A stretch of 64,000 nucleotides of DNA from assembly GCA_947184155.2 (NCBI GenBank), contig CAMXCT020003746.1:382501-446500 (forward strand), in the 5' to 3' direction. Shown here in pieces: positions 11,601 through 23,600 of the stretch. A program made the translations under genes and the position numbers. The notes below the pieces were generated by a model that had not been told where the DNA came from, searched no databases, and was given only the letters and a program-made list of their open reading frames with translations. This stretch comes from Cladocopium goreaui (lineage: Eukaryota > Sar > Dinophyceae > Suessiales > Symbiodiniaceae). Numbering within the stretch: position 1 is the stretch's first letter; every line of letters begins with the position of its first letter.

Positions 11601-14600
11601 GTTTCGAAATTTATTTCAAATCCACAAGATTGAGTTGGGTGGTGTTCCGTCACGAGCTCACCACTCCCTCGCCTCCAAACACATCAGGACTGCGCGCAGG
11701 GGCCTGGGTGGCCGTAAGAAATATAGATTTGATTAATATGGAATAGGGGACGAATTGCCGATGAATCTACGAAAACTGCCAAGAATAATGATGAGTAATC
11801 CAAACAAAAACAATTGGGATTAATTTAAAGATATTTAAAGAATATGGGGGAATAATGATTAATCCAACTATTTATTGGGGATTGACTCAAGAACATGGTC
11901 TGCTGAAAAATCGGCAATTTGGTTCGACGGTGTTCCCAGTAAAAATTGAGGGATACATCTCATCGGAGCATGAGGATGCTATTGGGTTTGAACTGCTTTT
12001 GTTCATCCAACTCCTGCAGTGATGGCCCTTTACAAGTTATGATAAGTACTAAGTCACCCCATTTGTAGAATGTATGATCCCATAGAAATACCCACCTATA
12101 ACTAATAAATGGCCATAACTGTGGCATTTGAGCTCCAACCATCGGAGATGACGAAGACTGTCAGCCATCAGGTCAGTGGCCATTTGGGCCGTCATTCTCG
12201 GCCAGTTGGGGTTCTGTGCTATGCCGTGTTCGCCGACGAGTTCGTTGCCAAACCATGCGAGGTGTACATTAATGCGAGCATGAGCATCGCACCTCTGCCG
12301 GGCTTCTTCCACCAATTCCACACCTGTTGGTTTATAAACCCCATCGAACTATAGATAAATCTACCAGAAACCATAGAATTCACCTAGTGAACTAAACCAA
12401 CTTAGCTATTGTTAGGGGGCATCACCTTGTGGATGTCAACCGATTTGAGATCAACAAATCCATGGTGCTTTCCGCAAGAGGGGAACAACTTTTGACAGTT
12501 GAGGGTTTTCATCCGACGGGACACCACGTTTTGGGTTGGGTTGATCGTTGCCAATCTTACATGCGTTGCATTAAAATGGTTAGTAGATCTTCCTCTTGAA
12601 ATCGCAAAAGGAAATGAAGGATTAAAATATATTAAAATTTAAAATGGATTAAACGACTGTAGCCATCCAGTCGGTTGATCCTGTGATGTATTGAATTCAA
12701 TAGGAACCAGGCCAAAAACGGTGGCAAAGTGATCTCACAGATGTCACTGGATTTTTCCAGCTGGTGACCTGGTGACACCGAATTCGCATGGCAAAGCGTT
12801 TTTTCCCCAATGTTTTGCATCACATCCTCCAAAATGTGCAAACATGCGTAAATTACCTTCTAATTTAGGGACTGCATCCCTCAGCTTACATGGGAACAGC
12901 AACAAACCGGGCGCCGCAAAGATGTCGGAGATCTCTCCTTCTCTTCATCCTTTGGATCATTAATGGCCCTTCATACACAACTAGTTAACAAGTTCCGAAG
13001 AAAAATCCGTCTAGAAGACTCCAAAGCCCCAATTCCAAAGGAATACGTATGTTTCACAGTTTTTAATAGCCACACATATCATGTAATTACCATCATACCA
13101 AGTTTTTTTCTAGCCAAGAACAAATAACTTACAAATAACCAAACAAAATGTTTGCATCCCGGTCGTATCACCATACGGTTTATACCACCATGTTTTGTTG
13201 GCAAATCCTCCATGTTAAAGTATTGTTAAGGTTATTGATACAATCTTATTATATATATATCACCGTTATATCCATTGTTTATTGATTAAATCCCCATTGC
13301 TGATGGTTAAATTCCCAAATTTGTTGATTAAACCCCCTATGTTTTGCCAACAAATGGCTAAAATATGCCAAATTGATTTAATTTCTCCATGTTTGATTTA
13401 AATCCTCACACCTATACTGTCCACTTGGAAAAAATAGAGGGGCCGGTTTGGTATACCATCTATCATCATTTGCTTTTTGGTTGTTAGGGGTGGGGTTGAT
13501 CCCCTCTATTGACCAACCAACCAATGAGAATAGGACATCTATGTCTCCCACTTTGTTGATGTTTAGATCCTCCACTAGTATATCCCCATATCCCCAGTAT
13601 CTGAATTATAAACCCATTACACATCACTACTGTTGATGTTTAAATCCATCATTATTTCTTCGAATGCCACTGACTAGTCCCATAGTTAATATATAAATGA
13701 TTTTTGATTTAACTACAAAAAAAGGCATTGTTCCATTTCGCAAACCGTTAAATACTGGGTAACCTCACTTCGTTACCGCTCCGCGCTACGCCAGGGCACT
13801 TTGTCTCCAGGTGCTCCAGGGCCGCCGCATCAAGAATGCCCTGCAGCTCACGTTCTGCGCGCTCCGCACGCGGGAGGAAGAGGAACCTGGCGCTGGTGTA
13901 TCCCATGGTTCGTAAATGGATGTATGAAATATTCCTAGTTATAACCCATAATATATATATATATACAAATAAATAAAAGGTATCAAAGCTAAGGGCTTTA
14001 TAAACCATATATAGCTAAGGGTTGGTAGGTATATGTAAGCTATATATATATATATATATTATGGAAATATTTTTCCCAGTATACCCCTAGTTGTACATGG
14101 ACTATTCCCAAGTATATCGGTTATAAACCTCTTACGTGCCTGAGATGCGCATCCAACGGTTGGTGGAAATCATCCAATGTTTTTCACAGGGGCTGATGTC
14201 AACAGAAACGGGAATATGATCCCCAACAAATACTTAAAGATGATGTTGGTTTATGTTAACAGTAAAAACATGCAACTTATATCTGGGGGGCACCACCTTG
14301 TGTTTAATGTGTTTTCAATGATTGTTAGTAATCATCACTATCGTTGACACACATTGTTTTTGAATTGGTATTTAAGGGTGTTGTAAAATGTTCCTGATGG
14401 TTTTTGACGCTTGCCATGTTTTGAAACAACGAACATGCGCAGGGAAACTGCATAAACAGCGTGCATGTCTCTCAATTAAAGCACCATTGTTGATAGTTAA
14501 ACCACCGTTTTTGATGGTCCTGGATGGTAAAGTATCACTTCTAATGGATAAACCACGATTTTTGGTGGTTAAATCATGTTCAAACCCGACGTCCATCCAT

Positions 14601-17600
14601 ATTGCAGCCCCTGGGCCTTACTGCCTCGCTTGAGATTTCAAGGGCATCCACATCCACGTCCTAGGGGGAGAGGGCCCACTAAGGGAAGGATGGATCTGGA
14701 TAAAATTCTCACGAATCGACACTGGGTAATGTGACATGTGGTAAACCCAACAATATCACAATAATATACAACTCGCTACCATGTTATAATCGAAGGAAGT
14801 TTGAAAGTCAAACATGCGACAATATGGACAGATGGAAAATGCAGAGGTGGGAAGACTCAGAGAAGAGAAAGAGTCAGTAGAAACAAGATCAAGGCGCGCG
14901 AAAGGGTAGAAAAGTCGGGTAAACTGTATTTTTTCCAATGTTTTGTGGCTCCGGAGAATCGAAAAGTAAGCTCGCTAAAGCGGCGGGTGGATGCGGAGCC
15001 ATCTGGGGAGATGAGAGATCAAAAATTGCACGCTGTTGTGGCGCGAAGCACATTTCCAAGTCATTAAAATGGTGAAAACACCACATGTTCGAACCAGTTT
15101 TGGACGTTCACGGCACGAATACAACTACAACTAGAATTATACAACTACAACTACAACTACACTACAACTGCAACTACAACTATAACGACATTGCACTATA
15201 CTACATCTACAACTGCAGCTGCAACTACAACTACAACCACGACTTCAACCACAACTACAACTACACTATACTAATTACACTACACTACAGCTACAACTAC
15301 AACAACCACTACAACTACACTACACTAGACTACTCCAATTGCACTACACTACAAATACAGCTCCACTACACTACACTACAACTACAGCTACAACTACGAC
15401 TACAACTACAACTGCACTGCACCACACTACATCCAGCAGTTGTGGTTGAGGTGACCACTGCAACCACTCAAATTACTTTACTTCGTGTGATCCCCACAAT
15501 GACATTTATACATTTTGTTACTCGCAAATCTTCTGGCATTCTATCTGACATATCTTCTGGCATATGTTCTGGCATTCTATCTGGCATTCTATCTGGCAAA
15601 TCTTCTGGCATATAATCTGACATATATTCTGGCATTCTATCTGGCATTCTATCTGGCATATCTTCTAGCATATGTTCTGGCATATCTTCTGGCATATCTT
15701 CTGGCATTCTATCTGGCATATGTTCTGGCATTATTTCTGGCATATCTTCTGGCATTCTATCTGACATATCTTCTGGCATATGTTCTGACATATCTTCTGG
15801 CATATGTTCTGGCATATCTTCTGGCATATGTTCTGGCAAATCTTCTGGCATTCTATCTGGCAAATCTTCTGGCATTCTATCTGGCAAACATTCTGGCACT
15901 TTATCTGGCATATCTTCTGGCATTCTATCTGGCATATGTTCTGGCATTCTATCTGGCATATCTTCTGACATTCTATCTGACATATCTTCTGACATTCTTT
16001 CTGACATTCTTTCTGGCATTCTATCTGGCATATCTTCTGACTTTCTATCTGACATCTTTTCTGGCATTCTTCCCGTTGAGGTCCGGCAGTGCCCACTGCG
16101 ATCTGGAAGTCGCGGTTGAGGTCCGGCAGTGCCCACTGCGATCTGGAAGTCGCGGTTGAGGTCCGGCAGTGCCCACTGCGATCTGGAAGTCGCGGTTGAG
16201 GTCCGGCAGTGCCCACTGCGACTGCAACTCGCGGTTGAGGTCCGGCAGTGCCCACTGCGATCTGCAACTCGCGGTTGAGGTCCGGCAGTGCCCACTGGGA
16301 TCTGGAGCTCGCGGTGGAGGTCCGGCTGTGCCCACTGGGATCTGAACTGCGAGGAGGAGGCGGCGGGTGAGGAGGCGGAGGAGACAGAGGAGGCGGAGGA
16401 GGCGAAATCTAACAACCCTCACCTGGCAGGTGGGGAAAAAACACAAATCCAACCACCTTTCGATCCATCAGTGGATTCGCTCTGCCATCCGTGCTTCACA
16501 ACAACCAACCTCTCCTATAGATTTCCTATCTCTTCAACTTTGAGACTTGCTGGCCTGACTTCAGCTTAAGCAATGTTGGACTCACCGAGTTTCTTTTTAA
16601 ACGTGTTTCCCGTCTTCTACCATGTTGGGTCACAAGAAACCCATCCTGAATCATTTGGTGCTGATTCTTGCTAGAGAAATCCTCGTATTGATTACTTGTA
16701 ATTACATTTTGTTGCCTGCCAGTAAATATGACCCATGTTGTTGAATCTTGTTGACCCCAGTTCGAACATCCCCTGTTTTTTATTTTGACAACCCCATTGT
16801 TGATGGAAAAGTCAGGTTAAATCCGTATTTGTTGATTGTTGATTTGGTTGAAACCCTGCTGTGTTGATGATTCTCGTTCTGCTTGATTGTATATCTGGCT
16901 GAAATGCAATAATCCACTAAAGTTATGACTCTGAACAGTTATAAATGGGCTTTATAGTGATATATAATCTTATTTAAAGGAGTTATTTCATTCCATTTAT
17001 AAGTGTATTCAGAGTTATTTCATTCCATTTATATTAAACATTATATAGTTGGGCTAGTAAAATGCCATGTAGACTACCCCCTGGTAATTTAACATAGCTA
17101 TTGAAAATTTGCCATTTATAGTGGATTTTCCCATTAAACATTGTGATTTTCCATAGTTATGTTAGTTTACCAGAGGGTAACCGGGTAACCTGAAAATTTT
17201 CGCTCAGGTTACCCCATGATGTGCCTCTGGGATGGCGTCGACCCATCCTCGTCGTCCACGAAGCACCCTGGGTGTCGGACCCAGGTGCTGCTGCCCCTAG
17301 ACTAGTGAATAAATATCTATAAATATCCATAGATCAGAAAGAAATATCTACCGCAAATATCAATAAATCATAGCTAACCTAGTGAACTAAACATTTATAA
17401 ACCAACCTACAGTAGCTAAATACGGGGCACCCCCTTGGCATTTTAATAAAATATGGGTTTATCATGGTTTATCATTGCTTTACTACAATGTGGGGCCCCC
17501 TACTTGTAAGTTGGTCAACAAACCCCCCATCTATAACTAGTTCGATATATCTACCATAAACCATACTTATATAATCTAGGCAGTTATACACCAACTTAGC

Positions 17601-20600
17601 GAAAACGGGGCCCTAGCCGCTTTGTAACATGCGTTTCCTGCCAGCCACAAACGCGATGCCAAAAAAGTTGGTGAACTTCCCTGTAACAAGCTCTACCCTC
17701 TGGTGACGTGGGGGATTCTCAAAGGCCAGCCAACCCTTTCATGAGAGAGGTAACATCACAAGTTTGCAAATATAAACAATGTTACAGATATATCTACAGG
17801 TTGGTTTATGAAGATAGCTTGATGTTATCAACCAAATGTTAACAGAATGCTGAAAAATGTCTTGTAATCTACCAGGTTACCATAGACCTAGACTAATATA
17901 GTAATTTACCAGAGTATTCAACATTTATGATCATTTGCTATTACTAAATGTTTAATATATTGACTATTATAGATAGTTACTGTTATAACTTATAATCTAG
18001 AGAGTATTGTAATATTTCACTTGGCGGCTCATCCCACTTGAGCGATCTTCAAAACTTCAAATAAAAACTGAAAGGACGTAATTCATGCTAGGTTACGTGG
18101 TTCACCCTAGATATAAGTAGATCAAGTGATTAACTCTACTTATCCCACTTATAGCCAGGGACATAAGCTACTTAGTAAGTGGATTATGAAAATCTTGCCA
18201 TAAACCCTCGCTCCGCCCCTCAAGCTTCAGTGTTTGACCAGGTGCTGAAAGACTTTTGCCATGGAGTGGTTCTTCAACTCCTGCAGATGACTTGCGCAGT
18301 AGCCAAACGAATTCCAGGGAAAAATGGAGGTTTGAATGGGGAAATCCACTTAAAATGGAAAGTCTGATGCAGTTTTAATCGGAAAATCAACTTAAAAAAG
18401 GAGGATTGAAATGCCTTGATGGTGGATTTTCTACAAATGGGCATCTATTTTTAATGGGAACATCATCGAACTTGCTGCGGAATGTGCAATTTCCTATTTC
18501 TGGTACTTGGATATAGTTGGACGGATGGATCAACACTGAGGATTGATCAAGAACCGCAGTTTGAACCATGGAAACTACCCTCTGGCAACTTAACAATTTG
18601 CTATGAAAAATAGCATATTTTGCTCGATGAATCACCTTTTTGAAAGTATTGGAGATTGTGATGTTCCATAGTCATATGAGATTATATACCAAACTCAGAG
18701 CATGTGTTTTTGCCTGGTGAGTGGCAAAATTCGCAAAACCACGAGTCAAAGTACATCTGGGTTAGTCCGAACATGGGGTAGCCAAAAAAAAAGAACCCAA
18801 TGGTGTATCATCTGTTCCCCGGTGGAATCGTCCGAAGTTGGCATTTTTTGCCTCGCGAAATTGCACTTGGAAGAGTAATCATTCCGAACATTCCATCTTC
18901 GATGCATTTTTTGTGGGTAGGGTAAACATGCTCCTTGTGATGGCGGATTAATCCGTGCACAGAACCTATATCCGACATATCCCTATTGTTGATGGCAAAA
19001 CTTTTGCCATAGGATTCAACATACCCTCTGGTAAACATACAAAAAGCAATGGAAAGATCCACCATTTTGTAGCTGGGTAAATCCACTATTTCTATGGCCA
19101 TGGCTTCAATAGCTGGTGAAACCTCGATGACTCGGATGGGTTTCAAACCCCCCAGCCAATTTGGTGATGTCCTTTTAAGGTAAAAATCGGTTGGGGCCGG
19201 AAGCTGGTTAATCCATGAAAAATCCCATCTATCATCATAGAAACCTCTTGTTTTTCAGAGGTAAACCTGAAGAACCCCCTCTATTTTCATCAACCAATAT
19301 CAACCAACCAATGGGAATTTGGGACATCTATGCCCCCAGCAATCCATCCCGCCTTCAAGGATTGGTTGCGGGTCTCACGAAGAGCCTGTCGTGCATCCTT
19401 CTTGCATTCCTGCGCAGAATGGCGAAAAAACAGAGATGGAGAATTTGGATGATCTTGTTATGATTGGACTTCTTGGATACACTATGTGGGTAAAACAATG
19501 CCATGTTTACCCTCCCCCAGTCATCAGTATTTATTTTGGTGGTATGTTTACCATTCCCAAATTGGTGGTTTATGACATTGTTTTACCCACACAGAGCCAC
19601 TCCGGGTATGCTCCCAGTTGGTATGTTCAAACCATCCTTTAGGGCCTCTTGGGATGCTGTGATTCTACAGTGGATAACTGCATATAACATTATACAACAT
19701 TATATACTGCAACTATCCAACTATAAACAACTACCTATCACGTATGAAAGTGAATAGTTGAATAGTCACTTAAATCGCCTTGCTATAACTAGTTGTGAAT
19801 AGTCAAAATCTCACCACTTGGATAGTAACATTTGCTGATCGGCTGTTCCACGGAGCCAAAGAGCAACACCGTGAAAAACATCGGGCTAAAAATGGTAATG
19901 TCCACAATGTCCACAGTTATGGCCCAACTAACAGTTCTTTTTATGGGTTTATTTCATGATATACAACCAGCTAGTTATAGGAGTTATTTCATTCCATTTA
20001 TTACTGCTAGTTGGGCCACAACTGCAGGATGGTCTGAAAGGTATACATGGAATTGCTGTCGGATACTTTATATAGGGCCGTCAAAATTGGTCAAAATCAT
20101 GGAACTTTGCAGTAGCTACTATAGTTTGTTGCAATAACTCAAGTCTGCAGTATGCAAATTTTGATCTTGTTTACATCAATAGGGGATGATGATTCCCAAT
20201 ATATGGCAATATATGGAAAAATAAAACATGTTCCAAACCACCAACCAGTAATGTAATCACAATAGAAATGGGGGTTGCCTAAAATAGGGACAACCCCCAG
20301 TCATCGTCCAAGTCATGGAAGACCAGACCCACCAGCCTCGTAGATCGGTCGAAGTTGATCTAGAAGGGCCTGGCGGAAATTCATGGCTGGTTGGTGGTTG
20401 AGCCACCTACCCCTCTGAAAAATGATGGAGTGAAAGTCAGTTGGGATGATTATTCCATTCCCAACTGAATGGACAGTCATAAAATTCCATGGTTCCAAAC
20501 CACCAACCAGAAGAGGTTTCAACAATCAAATGAGGGAAATTGGATGCAAAAAGAGGGGAATCACGTGACAAACATATCAAGAACATGCTTCATAACAATG

Positions 20601-23600
20601 GGACGCTTGTTGATTTAGCAAGACCTAAGTATCCAAATTATGTATCATTTACAACAGAAATCAACATCTACCAACAAGAACGGACGTATCTTCCTGGGCA
20701 GCCTGGGATGAGGAGAACCAACACTATACAGTTTCTGGTTACAGTTGTCTATATAAACATTGGTAGGGAAAAAGCAAGTTCTTGCATGTTCCTGCCTTAG
20801 TGGGGAAGTGATCTATTTCTATGTCCCTGTGTTTTCTGGGCAGATGTGGACATGGTTTAACCCCGGGGAGGAGAATCCATTTTTAAGACACGAGTTCCAG
20901 TGTTGTTTGTTGTGTCAGTTCATGATATACCGAATCTCCATCTCCATTTATAAGACATCATGTTTGTTGGTCATATTATCACTTGGATCCGCTATAGTCT
21001 GTGCATCATGTTTTCATGTGAATAGGTTCCATCTCCGGTGGTTTGTTCATGTCTGTTCAACCCAAATGATCATTGTCTATTATATTTACCGCCAAACACT
21101 GTTGCCAAACACATCATTTCGCCCAAATCAACTTTAGGTTTCCAATTTCGCAGTGTTTAAGACTTGTTCTTTTTCGAGGGTTAGGTCTTTTGGTTTTAGG
21201 GTTTTCCATGGTTTTGAGGGTGTAGGGCCTGGGTTTGAGATTTGAGGTGTTACGGTGTTCGGATTCAGGATGCTTTGCAATGATGCGCAGGTCCCCTGCC
21301 TGAGCTTTTCAGGAATGCCAGCATGGAAATGCCAGAATGACCCACAGTTTTAGCCCTTAACAGTTATATATATATATAAATGGGCTTATAGTGATATATA
21401 ACCTTAGTTATAGGAGTTATAATATGTTATATCTAATTCCATTTAGAACTGTTAGGGGTCATAACAGCACTATTTATATTATGTTGAAGGCGTTTGGCCA
21501 TATCTTTACCCATACAGAGACCATTAGCAGCTGACTAGACTAGCACCATTTCTGGGATGTGTTCCGTTCCACGGTGGGGCTCCCAATCGATAGCGATTGG
21601 TTGGGGCAAATAACTAGGGTTTATGGATGTTTATGGCAATCATGATGATGTTTTTTGGTGGTTTATGAACCAACACTAGAAACTGGGGGGCCACCTTGTA
21701 CCTATATGATCACCATGGTTTTTGGCATCATCCATCATCCACGCGCCTTCAGGGCATCGGCGTTCTGGTTGCGCTTCTCGGTTGCACAGGGACCACAAAG
21801 ACATTCACGGATGCTCTCGAATGGCACCTGGAGGGCCGATGCGGAGCCCTTTTCCTACAATGTGAGGCCCCATAGACAGCTAAGTTGGTTTATAAGTCCA
21901 ATAACTATGGTTTATGGTATTTATCACTATAGTTAGATGGGCTTATAAACCAACTTATCACTGGGGGGGCCCACATTGTACTTACAATGGGAAACAAAAA
22001 ACATGGGAAAACCATGGAAATGGGTGCTGTTTTTGTTAACCCCATGAATACTGTAATTGGTATACTATAGTAATATCCTGCATAAACCTACACGTTAACC
22101 AAGTTATAGGTCATTGTTGCTGAAAAGGCCCACCTTGCACAGGCCACACGAGAAGATCGTATGCCAGAGCACTTGAGTTATCTTAATAAAGCATAGGCTC
22201 AAAATAGTTAGGAGATGTCTCAATAAAACCTACTATCCAAATTCAATAGTACTTTTAGTACTTCTACATGTACTATATGCATCTATATGCCACAACAATA
22301 ATTTATTTCAACAAAACATACATCAAACATCATCAAACCATCAAGGCTACGAGATCACAGTCTGAAATTTGTGTATGGATTGGAATTCATTGGTCACCCC
22401 AGGAGGAGCCAACATGCAACCCTTAAAAAACACATATCATGAATCTTGAAGATTATTTTGTTACCAAACATATCCAAAATCACTATGTTATTCATTTTTG
22501 GTGGCTCCAGTAGGTTTATCTCCAAGTCAATAATACTGAATTCATAAGACTCTGCATGATTGCAAACAAGAACCTGGTTGATTCCCGTGGAATCACTATA
22601 AACCCCTATAATTCCTATGAATCCCCGTAATAAATCCCTAAAAATCACTATAAATCCCTTTTATTGCTTATAAATCCATATCTTTCTTGCTAAAATGTCC
22701 CACTCTTTGGGCTGTTCTCTGCCTGGTTGATGCGGGCGTCTTCCAACAAAGGCAACATGGTCTTGACGGAGATACGGTTGGACCACCAGGCGTGGATCAT
22801 GTTCCAAACCTAGAGCTGAAAGCAGCTGTGTGTGAAATTCTTATCTATAATCATGGTACCCACCATATACATACAAAGTATGTATACATATGTATATATA
22901 TATATATATGTATATGTATGTATATTAAATACATATAGATATGTATATATATATATATATACAAATAGAGAGAAAGATAGAAAGAAACAAAGAAGGAAAG
23001 GAAAGGAAAAAGGGAAGGGAAGGGAAGGGAAAGGAACGGAAAGGAAGACATAAATAGCAAGAACTAGCAAGAGATAGAAAGAAAGACAAAAATAGCAAGA
23101 TCCCCAGGTGACCCATGAAAATGCATAGGCAATGACTATTTTACCCCAACTCAGTCATACTCAGTCATGTCATGTTTGACCCTCTAGACGCTGGATTATT
23201 CTAAAGCAACCCACAGATAGAAATGTGTTTCCAGGATGGCGATGCCTTTTCTACATGGTGTGGACAGAGATATCTTTTGGAACGTGAGACTGGGGGAGCC
23301 AGACAGGCGGTTTCAGGAAATGATCGGGTCCAGTTTCACTAATTAATTTATACTGCTGAAACCGCATCCAAATCGAAAGCTATGAAAAATCTCCATCTCT
23401 ATCCCCATCTCTATCTCAGTTGAAACTCTATCTATATCTCTAACTACCCATCTATAGCCATCAAAAAGACAATTCCATCAAAATCGAGTCTAGTTTTCCC
23501 TAATAAAGTCCACCCACCAGGAGTGAAAACAGCATGGCTTGGGGGTCGCGAAATCAATCGCGGCCTCATCGTAGTGTAGGGCATCAAACGTCACTGGAAG

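Larger units (their letters stand above)
14791..16545. repeat. Dispersed repeat, copy 1
   Basis: Three blocks match the copy at 48,332-49,925 in the same order and orientation: a left block beginning CGAAGGAAGTTTGAAAGTCA and containing TCGCTAAAGCGGCGGGT and TTGTGGCGCGAAGCACATTT; a middle (ACTAC)n array (about 15,115-15,425); and a right block with CATCCAGCAGTTGTGG and CCATCAGTGGATTCGCTCTG. Copy 1 carries about 960 bp of extra sequence (15,470-16,430) made of two minisatellites. It has one unit of the 94-bp motif that copy 2 repeats four times. Confidence 0.8.

Noticed and set aside
15468-16415. 315-codon minus-strand frame across both minisatellites
   Set aside because: Openness is explained by the 12-bp and 40-bp repeats; there is no conserved flanking domain and the frame is absent from the second copy of the dispersed repeat.
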